From positions 62,001-126,000 of the forward strand of contig JAUYGY010000028.1 in the NCBI GenBank assembly GCA_030690315.1: a DNA stretch of 64,000 bases, written 5' to 3'. How positions within the stretch are numbered: the first letter of the stretch is position 1; each line of letters opens with the position of its first letter. Shown here one piece after another: positions 52,422-60,956 of the stretch. Under the pieces are notes generated by a model that worked only from the letters and a program-made list of their open reading frames with translations, was not told the origin of the DNA and made no database searches. The DNA is from Aequorivita sp. (lineage in GTDB: Bacteria; Bacteroidota; Bacteroidia; Flavobacteriales; Flavobacteriaceae). Position numbers and translations under genes: made by a program.

Positions 52422-53774
52422 ATGTTTAAAAGTGGAAGATATTCTGGATTGTTGCGGCCTATTTCTTATGGAATAGATCTCTTCTTTATCTATTTCTTTG
52501 CTTTTGAATTTTTTCTGAAACCCTTTCCATATTTTAATTATGTTATTTATTTAACCATCGCTTGGTTTTTACTTGCCTTGCGTTCAGGATTTTATGAAAT
52601 CTACCGGTTTACGCATCTGTCAAAAATAATGTCGTTGATAGGTAAACAAAGTATTGTTTTCGTATTAATTGTTTTTTCCTTTTTCGGTTTTTATAATGAG
52701 TTGCCCACTTCGGCATCCACGATTTTTCAATATATATTTTCAGTAATACTTTGTATAACCGTTGTTAAGCTTGGGATTTTCTTCCTACTCAAAAAATATA
52801 GATTGTATCTTGGAGGAAATGTTAGAAAAGTGGTAATAATAGGCCTTAACCAAAAGACAGACCAACTCCGTAAGTTTTTTACAACCAATCCAGTTTACGG
52901 ATATAAACTCTACAAAACCTTTGATCTTAAAGGCCCAAACAAGGTTTCCATAGAAGAATGTATGGACTATATTTTAAAAGAAGAAATTGATGAGGTTTAC
53001 TCTTCCGTGGCAGAGATTGGAAACAGAGATTTGATAAAGCTTATGGAATTTGTGGACAACAATCTAAAGATTCTAAAATTCCTTCCAGACAATAAGGAAA
53101 TCTATAGCAAAAAGCTCGATTTTACTTATTACGGCGTACTTCCCATTTTGTCAATGCGCAAAATACCAATGGACGAGCCATTCAATAAATTCATAAAACG
53201 AAGCTTTGATATTGTGCTTTCTCTTTTAATCATTGTAGGATTATTGTCTTGGCTAACCCCCATTTTGGGAATATTAATAAAGTTGGAATCCAAGGGCCCT
53301 GTATTTTTTAAACAAAAACGCAACGGGCTGGATTATCAGGAATTTTACTGCTATAAGTTTCGCTCCATGAAGCCAAACGCAATGGCCGATCTCTATCAAA
53401 TATCAAAAGGAGATGCACGAGTAACGCGCGTGGGCAGGATAATCCGAAAAACTAGTATTGATGAGTTGCCTCAGTTTATAAATGTGCTAAAAGGTGAAAT
53501 GTCCGTTGTGGGCCCAAGACCGCATATGGTGAGCCACACCCATATGTATGCCGAACGAATCAATAAGTTTATGGTCCGCCACTTTATAAAGCCAGGAATA
53601 ACTGGATTGGCACAAGTTAGCGGGTTTCGTGGCGAGGTTGAAGACGATAACCATATTATAAACAGGGTTAAATACGATATTTTTTATCTCGAAAACTGGA
53701 GTCTTTTCCTCGATATAAAAATTGTGTTCCAAACAGTTTTTAATGCGCTACGCGGTGAAGATAAAGCATATTAA
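52422..53774 (+). CDS. Polyprenyl-phosphate sugar-1-phosphate transferase
   Basis: This 450-residue protein starts repeat-unit synthesis by moving a sugar-1-phosphate onto undecaprenyl phosphate. The N-terminal third has four membrane helices. A CoA-binding-like region follows (VRKVVIIGLNQKT). The last 190 residues form the WcaJ/PglC-type bacterial sugar transferase domain: FIKRSFDIVLSLLIIVGLLS, GPVFFKQKRNGLDYQEFYCYKFRSM, then RKTSIDELPQFINVLKGEMSVVGPRP. ATG at 52422 lies 7 bp after the UXS stop; an earlier in-frame ATG would overlap that gene. The likely first sugar is glucose, galactose or a related hexose, but it cannot be told. Confidence 0.92.
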   Translation: MFKSGRYSGLLRPISYGIDLFFIYFFAFEFFLKPFPYFNYVIYLTIAWFLLALRSGFYEIYRFTHLSKIMSLIGKQSIVFVLIVFSFFGFYNELPTSASTIFQYIFSVILCITVVKLGIFFLLKKYRLYLGGNVRKVVIIGLNQKTDQLRKFFTTNPVYGYKLYKTFDLKGPNKVSIEECMDYILKEEIDEVYSSVAEIGNRDLIKLMEFVDNNLKILKFLPDNKEIYSKKLDFTYYGVLPILSMRKIPMDEPFNKFIKRSFDIVLSLLIIVGLLSWLTPILGILIKLESKGPVFFKQKRNGLDYQEFYCYKFRSMKPNAMADLYQISKGDARVTRVGRIIRKTSIDELPQFINVLKGEMSVVGPRPHMVSHTHMYAERINKFMVRHFIKPGITGLAQVSGFRGEVEDDNHIINRVKYDIFYLENWSLFLDIKIVFQTVFNALRGEDKAY

Positions 53775-53776
53775 TA

Positions 53777-54571
53777 ATGAACGGCTTGGTTTCTATAATA
53801 ACGCCAATCTACAATTCTTCAAAATATATTGCCGAAGCTATAATTAGCGTCCAGCAACAAACGTATACCAATTGGGAACATATTATTATTGATGATGCTT
53901 CCTCAGACTCTTCAACTGAAATTGTTGAAGGTTTTGCCGCCAAGGATTCTAGAGTCCGTTTTTATAAGCATTCCGAAAACAAAGGCACGGCCTTTTGTAG
54001 AAATTTCGCCACCGAAATGGCAACAGGAAAGTACATCGCTTTTTTAGACTCCGATGATCTCTGGGTTCCCGAAAAACTGAAAATCCAACTCGATTTTATG
54101 GAATATTATCAATGCGATGTTTCCTTCAGCAGTTATGTTCAAATTGATAAAAATAGACAACCGTTGCATAAAAGAATAATCGCGAAAAAGTCACTTTCCT
54201 ATAAAAAGCAACATTCCAATAATTACATCGGAAATCTAACAGGAATGTATAATGTGCAAAAATTGGGCAAGATCATGGCGCCAAAAATACGAAAACGCCA
54301 AGACTGGGCTGTTTGGTTGGAAGCCATTAAAAGAAGTGGTAAACCCGCTATGGGAATCCAGCAGGACCTGGCGTATTATTGTGTAAGAAAAGGCTCGGTA
54401 AGTTCAAATAAATGGAAATTGGTAAAATATAATTTTCAATTTTATTATCGTTATCTAAACTATTCCTGGCCAAAGTCCGTTTATTTTTTACTCATTTTCT
54501 TTTGGGAATATTTTTTTGAAAGACCAAAATTTATTGAACGTGTAGTCTGTAGAAATGACCTTTTACCTTAA
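53777..54571 (+). CDS. Glycosyltransferase family 2
   Basis: This 264-residue GT-A inverting glycosyltransferase starts VSIITPIYNSSKYIAEAIISV. The nucleotide region is HIIIDDASSDSSTEIVEGF, and the metal-binding D-x-D equivalent is FLDSDDLWVPEKL (near residues 93-105). A C-terminal hydrophobic stretch (FLLIFFWEYFF) may associate it with the membrane. It starts 2 bp after the sugar transferase gene and converges on the CapK-like gene, 24 bp away. It probably adds the second or third sugar of the repeat. Confidence 0.92.
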   Translation: MNGLVSIITPIYNSSKYIAEAIISVQQQTYTNWEHIIIDDASSDSSTEIVEGFAAKDSRVRFYKHSENKGTAFCRNFATEMATGKYIAFLDSDDLWVPEKLKIQLDFMEYYQCDVSFSSYVQIDKNRQPLHKRIIAKKSLSYKKQHSNNYIGNLTGMYNVQKLGKIMAPKIRKRQDWAVWLEAIKRSGKPAMGIQQDLAYYCVRKGSVSSNKWKLVKYNFQFYYRYLNYSWPKSVYFLLIFFWEYFFERPKFIERVVCRNDLLP

Positions 54572-54595
54572 AATAATTTTTTAAAAAAATAAATA

Positions 54596-55915
54596 TTAAT
54601 CTTTACTCCTAATTTCAACAATCTGAGGTTTTCCCGAAGGTGAAGCCGCCAGGAAAGTTACGAGCATAAAGTTGATTTCCATAGAATTATCGACCAGTTT
54701 AAGAAGTTTTTCCTCAATTTCCTTTTGAATTTTTAAAGAGATTTCCTCACCACTATCCGTAATATATTCAATTGTTAACGTTTGTTTGGTAGTTTGTATG
54801 ACTTTAAATTGTCTTATTTCATTATAAAACTCAATAATTCCCGTAAAGCTGTGAACAATCAATATATTCCCATTTGGAGCTTTTATAACCTCTGTTTCGC
54901 GTCCCGTTACTTCCTGAAGTAAAGGGTATTGAAATTTTCTTTTTTTTGGATAATTCTTTAGTGGTAGCATAATTCCCAAATCACCCAATTTATAGCGTAT
55001 TAGTGGCATTGCAAAATTGGTTAAACAAGTAACCAAAATATTGCCCCTTTTACCATCATTTACTGGGTTTCCTTCATCGTCCACCACTTCTAAAAAAACG
55101 TGGGGCGACATTATATAATAATAAGTAATATCTGCAGTACAAGCCATTAATAACCCTTCTGCACAACCATAGGTATTTATAATAGTGGGGTTTTTAAACG
55201 CTTTCTTATAGTTATTTCTGTAAGTATCAAATAATTTATCGCCGTAAGAAATTAAACTTTTAAATGCATACACTTTATTTTCTTTTATTGCGGTCAGTGC
55301 CATCTCATTCAAAGCGGAGGGATAGCCGGCAAGATGCTTTGGATTTTTATTTTTAATCTTCAGTAAAACAGCCCTAACGTCTTTTTCTTTAAGGTTAAAA
55401 GCATTCATATATTTCACTTTAAAAAAGAAATCTTTAGAACTTTTTGTAAAACCTCTTTTTAAAGACATTCCAGCCTGTAAAAGTGTTTCCCCCGGTTTGT
55501 ATCCCCCCCAAGTCCACCAATGCGTCTGCAAGGCGCGCAAATAAAATTTATGCCCATGCTCCATATAGGTAAGTGATTGAACGCCCGTACTCCCACTACT
55601 GTAGTTTCTTTCCAATCTATTCTTGGCGAATTCTCGAGAAATTAAATTGTCGGAATGGGCCCGTAGAATGCTCTTTGTAAGTATAGGAAAATCTTTTAGG
55701 CACTCATTGGCTGGTAATTTCAAATCTTTATAATATGGAACATTTTCTAAAGCATAGCGCATAATTTTAACCAAGCCGTCGTACTGCAATTTATTCAATT
55801 CCTCCGCTGTCATTGTATCATATTTTTTAAACTCTTTTAGTTGGCCGGCATAATTTCCACCGAAAAACAGGGATCCGATAGGCAACAAGATTTTATTCAG
55901 TAAAAAAGAATACAT
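54596..55915 (-). CDS. CapK-like adenylate-forming enzyme
   Basis: This 439-residue protein belongs to the phenylacetate-CoA ligase/CapK branch of the adenylate-forming superfamily. The phosphate loop is NYSSGSTGVQSLTY (about residue 105-118). INTYGCAEGLLMACTAD and LIRYKLGDLGIML are the expected A5- and A7-type motifs. Members in capsule and EPS clusters (CapK) are thought to activate a carboxylic acid to attach it to the chain, but are little characterised. It is the last gene of the locus and is read on the opposite strand. The gap to purD holds purD's promoter. Confidence 0.83.
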   Translation of the reverse strand: MYSFLLNKILLPIGSLFFGGNYAGQLKEFKKYDTMTAEELNKLQYDGLVKIMRYALENVPYYKDLKLPANECLKDFPILTKSILRAHSDNLISREFAKNRLERNYSSGSTGVQSLTYMEHGHKFYLRALQTHWWTWGGYKPGETLLQAGMSLKRGFTKSSKDFFFKVKYMNAFNLKEKDVRAVLLKIKNKNPKHLAGYPSALNEMALTAIKENKVYAFKSLISYGDKLFDTYRNNYKKAFKNPTIINTYGCAEGLLMACTADITYYYIMSPHVFLEVVDDEGNPVNDGKRGNILVTCLTNFAMPLIRYKLGDLGIMLPLKNYPKKRKFQYPLLQEVTGRETEVIKAPNGNILIVHSFTGIIEFYNEIRQFKVIQTTKQTLTIEYITDSGEEISLKIQKEIEEKLLKLVDNSMEINFMLVTFLAASPSGKPQIVEIRSKD

Positions 55916-55954
55916 TAAAATAATTTTAAGTTGGTTTTTGACTTGATAAATTAG

Positions 55955-55987
55955 GGTGTCAATTTACAAACAATTATTTTTGACACC
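55955..55987. promoter_or_regulatory. purD promoter with overlapping inverted repeat
   Basis: The -7 box TATTTTTG is at 55975-55982. It overlaps a perfect 8-bp inverted repeat, GGTGTCAA (55955-55962) and TTGACACC (55980-55987), spaced by 17 bp. A dyad across a promoter upstream of a purine gene is a plausible repressor operator. No regulator is known for it here. Confidence 0.5.
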
Positions 55988-56006
55988 GAAACAAAATAGT
56001 TCAATT

Positions 56007-57278
56007 ATGAATATTCTTATCCTAGGTTCCGGCGGTCGCGAACATACATTTGCCTATAAAATCTCACAAAGCAAACGCTGCTCAAAACTTTTTGTAGCCC
56101 CTGGAAACGCTGGCACAGCTTCCATCGCAACAAACGTGGAACTAAAGGTAACCGATTTTGAAGCGGTGAAAAAATGTGTGATTAAAAATAATATCAATAT
56201 GGTCATTGTGGGCCCTGAAGATCCTCTGGTGCTCGGAATAGCGGACTATTTTGCAGAAACATCCGAACTTAAAAACGTAATGCTCATTGGCCCATCAAAG
56301 CGTGGTGCCTTGCTGGAAGGCAGCAAACAGCGCGCAAAAGAGTTTATGCTGCAACACAACATTCCTACGGCAGCCTATGAATGCTTTACCCCTTCCTCGG
56401 TGGAAGCGGGAAAAACATTTTTGGAAAAATTGAACCCACCATATGTATTAAAAGCAGATGGCTTGGCGGCCGGAAAGGGAGTTCTGATTATTTCCGATTT
56501 AAATGAAGCCAAGCAGGAACTTGAAAACATGCTTACCCACAGCAAATTTGGGAAAGCAAGCTCCAAAGTAGTAATTGAAGAGTTTTTGGATGGAATTGAA
56601 TTAAGCGTTTTTGTGCTTACAGATGGCAAGAATTACAAAATTCTTCCCACGGCAAAAGATTACAAACGCATAGGCGAAGGCGATACAGGCTTGAATACAG
56701 GCGGAATGGGAGCAGTTTCCCCAGTTCCTTTTGTAGATGAAATCTTGATGAAAAAAATTGAAGATAGAATCGTGAAACCCACTATAAATGGTCTTTTAAA
56801 AGAAGAAATTGATTACAAAGGTTTCGTCTTCATTGGCTTGATTAAAGTGAATAACGAACCCTTCGTGATAGAATACAACGTGCGAATGGGCGATCCGGAA
56901 ACGGAAGTGGTTTTGCCAAGAATAAAAACCGATTTGGTAGATTTATTGGAAGCCACCTACCATCAAACCTTAAACAATATAAATATTGAAATTGACGAAA
57001 GAGCCGCAACAACGGTGATGCTTGTTTCTGGAGGCTATCCCGAAGACTATGAAAAAGGAAAGGAAATTTTAGGGCTTGAAAACGTGGAAGTTTCCATTGT
57101 TTTTCACGCAGGAACAAAAGCGGAAAATGGAAAAATACTCAGTGATGGCGGACGGGTTTTGGCAGTAACTTCTTTAGACAAAGATTTCAGAATAGCACTA
57201 AAAAAATCCTATCAAAATATAGAAAAACTAACTTTTGATAGGATGCAGTATCGCAATGATATTGGTTTCGATCTTTAA
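56007..57278 (+). CDS. purD: Phosphoribosylamine-glycine ligase
   Basis: This 423-residue ATP-grasp enzyme makes GAR from phosphoribosylamine and glycine in purine synthesis. The N-domain has MNILILGSGGREHTFAYKI and FVAPGNAGTASIA. The ATP-grasp core has YVLKADGLAAGKGVLI, EEFLDGIELSVFVLTDG, GGMGAVSPVPF and EYNVRMGDPETEVVLPRI. Length is typical (about 425). The start at 56007 is chosen because the N-terminal strand begins there and the promoter is just upstream. Its stop is 4 bp from the convergent DUF6341-like gene. Confidence 0.96.
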   Translation: MNILILGSGGREHTFAYKISQSKRCSKLFVAPGNAGTASIATNVELKVTDFEAVKKCVIKNNINMVIVGPEDPLVLGIADYFAETSELKNVMLIGPSKRGALLEGSKQRAKEFMLQHNIPTAAYECFTPSSVEAGKTFLEKLNPPYVLKADGLAAGKGVLIISDLNEAKQELENMLTHSKFGKASSKVVIEEFLDGIELSVFVLTDGKNYKILPTAKDYKRIGEGDTGLNTGGMGAVSPVPFVDEILMKKIEDRIVKPTINGLLKEEIDYKGFVFIGLIKVNNEPFVIEYNVRMGDPETEVVLPRIKTDLVDLLEATYHQTLNNINIEIDERAATTVMLVSGGYPEDYEKGKEILGLENVEVSIVFHAGTKAENGKILSDGGRVLAVTSLDKDFRIALKKSYQNIEKLTFDRMQYRNDIGFDL

Positions 57279-57282
57279 AAAA

Positions 57283-57510
57283 TCAAGGCTTTTCGTCGAA
57301 AGTATAGCTGCTTTCAGTGTTCTCGTTGAAATTCTTCAACTTCATCAGCCAATAAATGAAGGCTGATGCGCCAATTAGTAAAAAAAGCCAGGATACAATA
57401 TTTGCAAGCCACCAACTATCAAGCTCAATTTTCATCAAAATATCGTAAGGAATAAAAAGCACATCTTCAAAAAGGGAAGCAATTCCTTCCCAAAAACCTT
57501 TCCAAGTCAT
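57283..57510 (-). CDS. DUF6341-like small membrane protein
   Basis: This is a 75-residue protein with one central membrane helix (WWLANIVSWLFLLIGASAFIYWLMKL, about residues 32-57) and a conserved-looking WKGFWEGIASLFEDVLFIPYDILMKIELDSWWLAN N-terminus. It resembles the flavobacterial family catalogued as DUF6341, whose members are sometimes mislabelled uracil phosphoribosyltransferase; nothing of that enzyme is visible. It has its own -7 box and lies head-to-head with the DUF6427-like gene. Function is unknown. Confidence 0.75.
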   Translation of the reverse strand: MTWKGFWEGIASLFEDVLFIPYDILMKIELDSWWLANIVSWLFLLIGASAFIYWLMKLKNFNENTESSYTFDEKP

Positions 57511-57529
57511 ATCTTTAATCTTTAGACCA

Positions 57530-57537
57530 CAAAAATA
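57530..57537 (-). promoter_or_regulatory. Promoter -7 box of the DUF6341-like gene
   Basis: The minus strand has TATTTTTG 19 bp before the ATG at 57510. A TTG lies 21 bp further upstream (57559-57561). Confidence 0.45.
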
Positions 57538-57551
57538 TAAAAATACCCCAC

Positions 57552-58505
57552 ATGCTTACAAGCTTTTTTGGAAAATCTAACCCAGTAAATTTTTTAATTC
57601 TTGGCGCTTTTATTATTGTGGGCTATTTATTGGGCGCAATTTCGGGATCCTCAATTATCATTACTTCCTTTTCATTGCTCAATCATGGATTTTTTATCGT
57701 TCTAAGTGTATTGAGTATGTTGCTGTTGGATTTTATTATCCGAAAAAATCACCTCACAAAAAACAACACTTTTGCGATTCTTTTTTTTACGTGTTTTTTA
57801 GTAATGCTGCCTGTTATTTTTCTTCAGCATAAAATTCTTTTGGCAAATGCCTTCCTATTATTGGCAATTCGAAGAATTATGAGCCTTCGAAGCGATAAAA
57901 ATTCTTCAAAGAAAATTCTCGATGCAAGTATTTGGATTACCGTAGCATCGCTTTTTTATTTTTGGAGCCTCTTGTTTTTCATTCCGCTTTTCATCGCAGT
58001 TTTGCAAAAGCCAAATACAAATTACAAGCAAATATTAATTCCGTTTACTGGTTTTGTGGCGGTTTTAATGATCAATACCGCATACCAACTAATGGTTACC
58101 GATTCTCTTTTATGGTTTACGAATTGGCAGGACGCCATAAGTTTTGATTTTTCGCGTTACAATTCAGCCGCTGTTTTGGTGCCAATAACTGTGATACTTG
58201 CATTTTATATTTGGGCCGGAATCTATCGGGTTTTGAAGCTTTCAATGGTTCCTTTAAAAGAGCGGCCCAATTATCTTTTGCTGCTGTATTTAAGCATCAC
58301 GGCCTTGCTTGTTGCCTTGGCAGGACCAGAAAAAACAGGCGCCGAGATACTATTTATTTTAGCGCCAATTGCAATTATAGTCACTAATTATATCGAAAAT
58401 TTTGAAACCGAACGCTATGTTGAAAAGGATGTGGCAGAGTTTTGGTTTAAGGAAATTATGCTGTGGCTTGTTGTGGTTTTACCCTTTGTCTTTCTGTTTT
58501 TATGA
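57552..58505 (+). CDS. DUF6427-like polytopic membrane protein
   Basis: This 317-residue protein has about 9 membrane helices and starts MLTSFFGKSNPVNFLILGAF, the conserved opening of a flavobacterial family catalogued as DUF6427. No catalytic motif is apparent. The gene is the first of an operon: its TGA overlaps the ATG of the next gene (ATGA). Function is unknown. In topology it resembles lipid- or glycan-related transmembrane enzymes, but that is not evidence of activity. Confidence 0.78.
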   Translation: MLTSFFGKSNPVNFLILGAFIIVGYLLGAISGSSIIITSFSLLNHGFFIVLSVLSMLLLDFIIRKNHLTKNNTFAILFFTCFLVMLPVIFLQHKILLANAFLLLAIRRIMSLRSDKNSSKKILDASIWITVASLFYFWSLLFFIPLFIAVLQKPNTNYKQILIPFTGFVAVLMINTAYQLMVTDSLLWFTNWQDAISFDFSRYNSAAVLVPITVILAFYIWAGIYRVLKLSMVPLKERPNYLLLLYLSITALLVALAGPEKTGAEILFILAPIAIIVTNYIENFETERYVEKDVAEFWFKEIMLWLVVVLPFVFLFL

Positions 58506-59161
58506 GCGCGCTGGACCTGGAAAATATTGAAAAAGAACTAAAAAAAAGATGTCAATTTCCTTATAAATGGTTTCGGAAACAAAACGATCAATGGGATCGC
58601 TATTCACAGTTTATTTGCCAAATTCCCAATTGGGAAGCCTTTGTCCGCAAGATTGCAATTGTGGCAGAATCGCAGGAAGTGGATAAACAACAAATTTTTC
58701 AATATGCCGCCAATCGCTGGTACAATTTCTGGAGCGCCCAGGCCGTGGAGCAGATTTTTACTGAGCTTGACGACATTGAACCAGTAGCTCAACCCAAAGA
58801 TCCCGATAAGGATTTTTACCTCTTCGGAATACCTTTTGATCATAAAACATCGGTTTTTCCGAAACAATTCAACAAATCATTTGAATATGCCCAAAACCAC
58901 AAAGTCGAACTTATTGAGTGGCTTTACAAAAACCAAAGTACCCAAAAACGGCATCATTTCAAAAACCGCCTTTTTATTGTGGTTTTTGATAGGAATGGTG
59001 AACATTGGAAACTGAAAGCCGAAATTTCATTGCTAAAAAAAGCTATTCAAAAATATGTTTCTTCATTTAAGCCTGAACAGTTACATTCCTTTACTTTTGC
59101 GGATGGACAAACAACTTTGAGCGATATTATCTGGGTTTCCAGCGCACGTGCTGTTAAATAA
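58502..59161 (+). CDS. Uncharacterised protein, possible PD-(D/E)xK nuclease
   Basis: This 219-residue soluble protein follows the DUF6427-like gene with an ATGA overlap. I do not recognise its family. It has a helical N-terminal half with many Trp and Phe. Then comes DPDKDFYLFGIPFDHKTSVFPKQF (about residues 97-120), where an Asp about 11 residues before a D-x-K motif on a strand looks like a PD-(D/E)xK nuclease core. The strand RLFIVVFDRNGEHWKLKAEI follows. The nuclease reading is a pattern guess. ATG at 58502 is chosen for the overlap; earlier codons lie inside the upstream gene. Confidence 0.6.
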   Translation: MSALDLENIEKELKKRCQFPYKWFRKQNDQWDRYSQFICQIPNWEAFVRKIAIVAESQEVDKQQIFQYAANRWYNFWSAQAVEQIFTELDDIEPVAQPKDPDKDFYLFGIPFDHKTSVFPKQFNKSFEYAQNHKVELIEWLYKNQSTQKRHHFKNRLFIVVFDRNGEHWKLKAEISLLKKAIQKYVSSFKPEQLHSFTFADGQTTLSDIIWVSSARAVK

Positions 59162-59214
59162 TATTTGCACGTGTTCATTATTTGTTTTATTTTTGAAATT
59201 GATTAAATTTTGAA

Positions 59215-59475
59215 ATGATGAATACCAAACTTACGCTTACCATAGAACAGGAAATTATTGAAAAAGCAAAGAAATATGCTAAGTCAAAAGGTAGAAGCTT
59301 ATCAAATCTTGTAGAAAACTACTTTAAGACCATTGTAGAAAATGACCCCTTAAAATATAAAAATCAAGGTTCTATTGCCGCCTCGCTTTTAGGTTCTTTT
59401 AAAGAACCGGAAAATTTTGATTACAAAAACGACCTTCAGAATTTCATTGCTGAAAAACACTTGAACAATGGATAG
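59215..59475 (+). CDS. Antitoxin of a PIN-domain toxin-antitoxin pair (DUF6364-like)
   Basis: This 86-residue protein has the beta-strand and two-helix start of a ribbon-helix-helix protein (NTKLTLTIEQEIIEKAKKYAKSKGRSLSNLVENYFK), like DUF6364-family antitoxins. A flexible C-terminal tail (SFKEPENFDYKNDLQNFIAEKHLN) would fill the toxin active site. Its end overlaps the PIN toxin gene by 8 bp. A second ATG one codon downstream is equally possible. It presumably represses its own operon from the 53-bp gap upstream. Confidence 0.88.
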   Translation: MMNTKLTLTIEQEIIEKAKKYAKSKGRSLSNLVENYFKTIVENDPLKYKNQGSIAASLLGSFKEPENFDYKNDLQNFIAEKHLNNG

Positions 59476-59890
59476 TGTTTTATTGGATAGTGATGTGGTA
59501 TTAGATTTTCTATTTGATCGAAAACCTTTTTCTCTTGAAGCTCTTCAGATAATGTCCCTTTGTGAAAACCAAAAATTGAAAGGCTACATTACTCCCGTAA
59601 TTATAAGCAATTTATATTATATTTTAAGAAAACAAGCATCACACAAATTGGTAGTTGAAAAGCTAAAACAATTGCTGACAATTATTGATGTGCTCTCCAT
59701 GGATAAACAAACTGTCCTTTCAGCAATCCATTCAGAATTTAAGGATTTTGAAGATGCACTTCAAAATTGTTCTGCCCAAAACTCAGGAGAAGTAAAAACT
59801 ATTTTAACACGAAATGGTAAGGATTTTAAAAAGAGCAAACTTGCAATTCTTACTCCAGAGATGTACCTGAATTCCCATCCAAATATCTAA
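59468..59890 (+). CDS. PIN-domain ribonuclease toxin (VapC-like)
   Basis: This 140-residue PIN-domain protein begins VLLDSDVVLDFLFDRKPFS with the first catalytic Asp residues. Near residue 45-55 comes ITPVIISNLYYILRK, with an acidic-equivalent position, and the third acidic cluster is FKDFEDALQ. TRNGKDFKKSKLAILTPEMYL closes the fold. VapC-type toxins cleave tRNA or rRNA. The typical Asn-Gly after the third motif is present as TRNGKDF. The open frame is intact. It is followed 11 bp later by the adenine methyltransferase gene. Confidence 0.88.
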   Translation: MDSVLLDSDVVLDFLFDRKPFSLEALQIMSLCENQKLKGYITPVIISNLYYILRKQASHKLVVEKLKQLLTIIDVLSMDKQTVLSAIHSEFKDFEDALQNCSAQNSGEVKTILTRNGKDFKKSKLAILTPEMYLNSHPNI

Positions 59891-59901
59891 ATACAAAAAA
59901 A

Positions 59902-60900
59902 TTGAACTACATAGGTTCCAAACACAAACTCTCCAATTTCATTTTTGAAACGGTTACCGAAACTTGCAGAAAAGACCTTTCAAATAAAATATTCTGCGAT
60001 CTTTTTGCGGGAACGGGTATTGTGGGCAGAAACTTCAAGCCTTTCGTAAAGCAAGTAATCGCAAACGATGTTGAATATTACAGCTTTGTTTTAAACCGAA
60101 ATTATATTGGCAATCATATTGCTTTCGAAGGCGAAGATTTCATAAATGAATTGAACTCACTGAAAGGAAAAAAAGGCTTCATTTTTCAGAATTATTCCGA
60201 AGGCGGAAAAGCGGGAAGAAACTATTTCACCTCAGAAAACGGACAGAAAATAGATGCTGTACGCCATCAAATTGAGGAATGGAAAGAAATCTCGAAAATT
60301 TCCGAGGACCACTATTTTTATCTGCTTGCCTCCTTGCTTGAAAGTGCCGATAAAGTTGCGAATACAGCTTCGGTTTATGGTGCATATTTAAAACACATTA
60401 AAGTTTCCGCAGCAAAAAAACTACTGATTAAACCCGCCGTTTTTCAACAAACAGAAAACACACATCAAGTTTTTCAGCAGGATAGCAATTCGCTTATCAA
60501 AAAAATTGAAGGCGATATTCTGTACTTAGATCCGCCGTATAATGCCCGCCAATATGGCGCCAACTACCATTTGCTGAATACTATCGCAAAATATGATACC
60601 TTTGTCCCCAAGGGAAAAACAGGCCTGCGCGAGTATTACAAAAGCGATTGGTGCAGAACCGGGGAAGTGCTAAAAAGTTTTGAGGAATTGATTGAAAATG
60701 CACAATTTCCCTACATTTTTCTAAGTTATAACAACGAAGGATTGATGGGCCAAAAGGATGTGCAAACGGTAATGGAACGCTTCGGAAAATATACTTTGAA
60801 AACGAAAAAATACCAACGCTTCAAAGCTGACAAAACCGAAAACCGAAACCACAAAGCCTCAGAAACTTTTGAATATTTACACATTTTAGAAAAGAAATAG
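59902..60900 (+). CDS. D12-class N6-adenine DNA methyltransferase
   Basis: This 332-residue protein is a Dam-like type II methyltransferase of the D12 class. The AdoMet site is FCDLFAGTGIVGRNF (FAGTG at residues 35-39), the adenine-binding motif is LDPPYNARQYG (DPPY at 210-213), and the N-terminus MNYIGSKHKLSNFI is the usual opening. Start is TTG. No restriction enzyme is adjacent, so it may be a solitary methyltransferase. The protein at 58502-59161 has a possible nuclease motif but is separated from it by a toxin-antitoxin pair. Target sequence is unknown. Confidence 0.9.
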   Translation: MNYIGSKHKLSNFIFETVTETCRKDLSNKIFCDLFAGTGIVGRNFKPFVKQVIANDVEYYSFVLNRNYIGNHIAFEGEDFINELNSLKGKKGFIFQNYSEGGKAGRNYFTSENGQKIDAVRHQIEEWKEISKISEDHYFYLLASLLESADKVANTASVYGAYLKHIKVSAAKKLLIKPAVFQQTENTHQVFQQDSNSLIKKIEGDILYLDPPYNARQYGANYHLLNTIAKYDTFVPKGKTGLREYYKSDWCRTGEVLKSFEELIENAQFPYIFLSYNNEGLMGQKDVQTVMERFGKYTLKTKKYQRFKADKTENRNHKASETFEYLHILEKK

Positions 60901-60904
60901 ACCT

Positions 60905-60930
60905 GGTGTCTGAGCGGAGCCGAAGACACA
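60905..60930. repeat. Intergenic palindromic repeat (CTGAGCGgAGcCGAAG type), copy 1
   Basis: GTGTC (60906-60910) and GACAC (60925-60929) flank TGAGCGGAGCCGAA. It follows the methyltransferase stop. The core is a widespread short intergenic palindrome of Bacteroidota and shares its centre with copy 2 at 61573-61597. Confidence 0.7.
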
Positions 60931-60956
60931 ATAAAAATAACAATAAACAATAGATA

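Noticed and set aside
57283..57510. Uracil phosphoribosyltransferase label
   Set aside because: The 75-residue protein has one membrane helix and no phosphoribosyltransferase motif.
59902..60900. Complete restriction-modification system
   Set aside because: No restriction endonuclease is adjacent; the candidate nuclease at 58502 is separated by a toxin-antitoxin pair and is itself uncertain.
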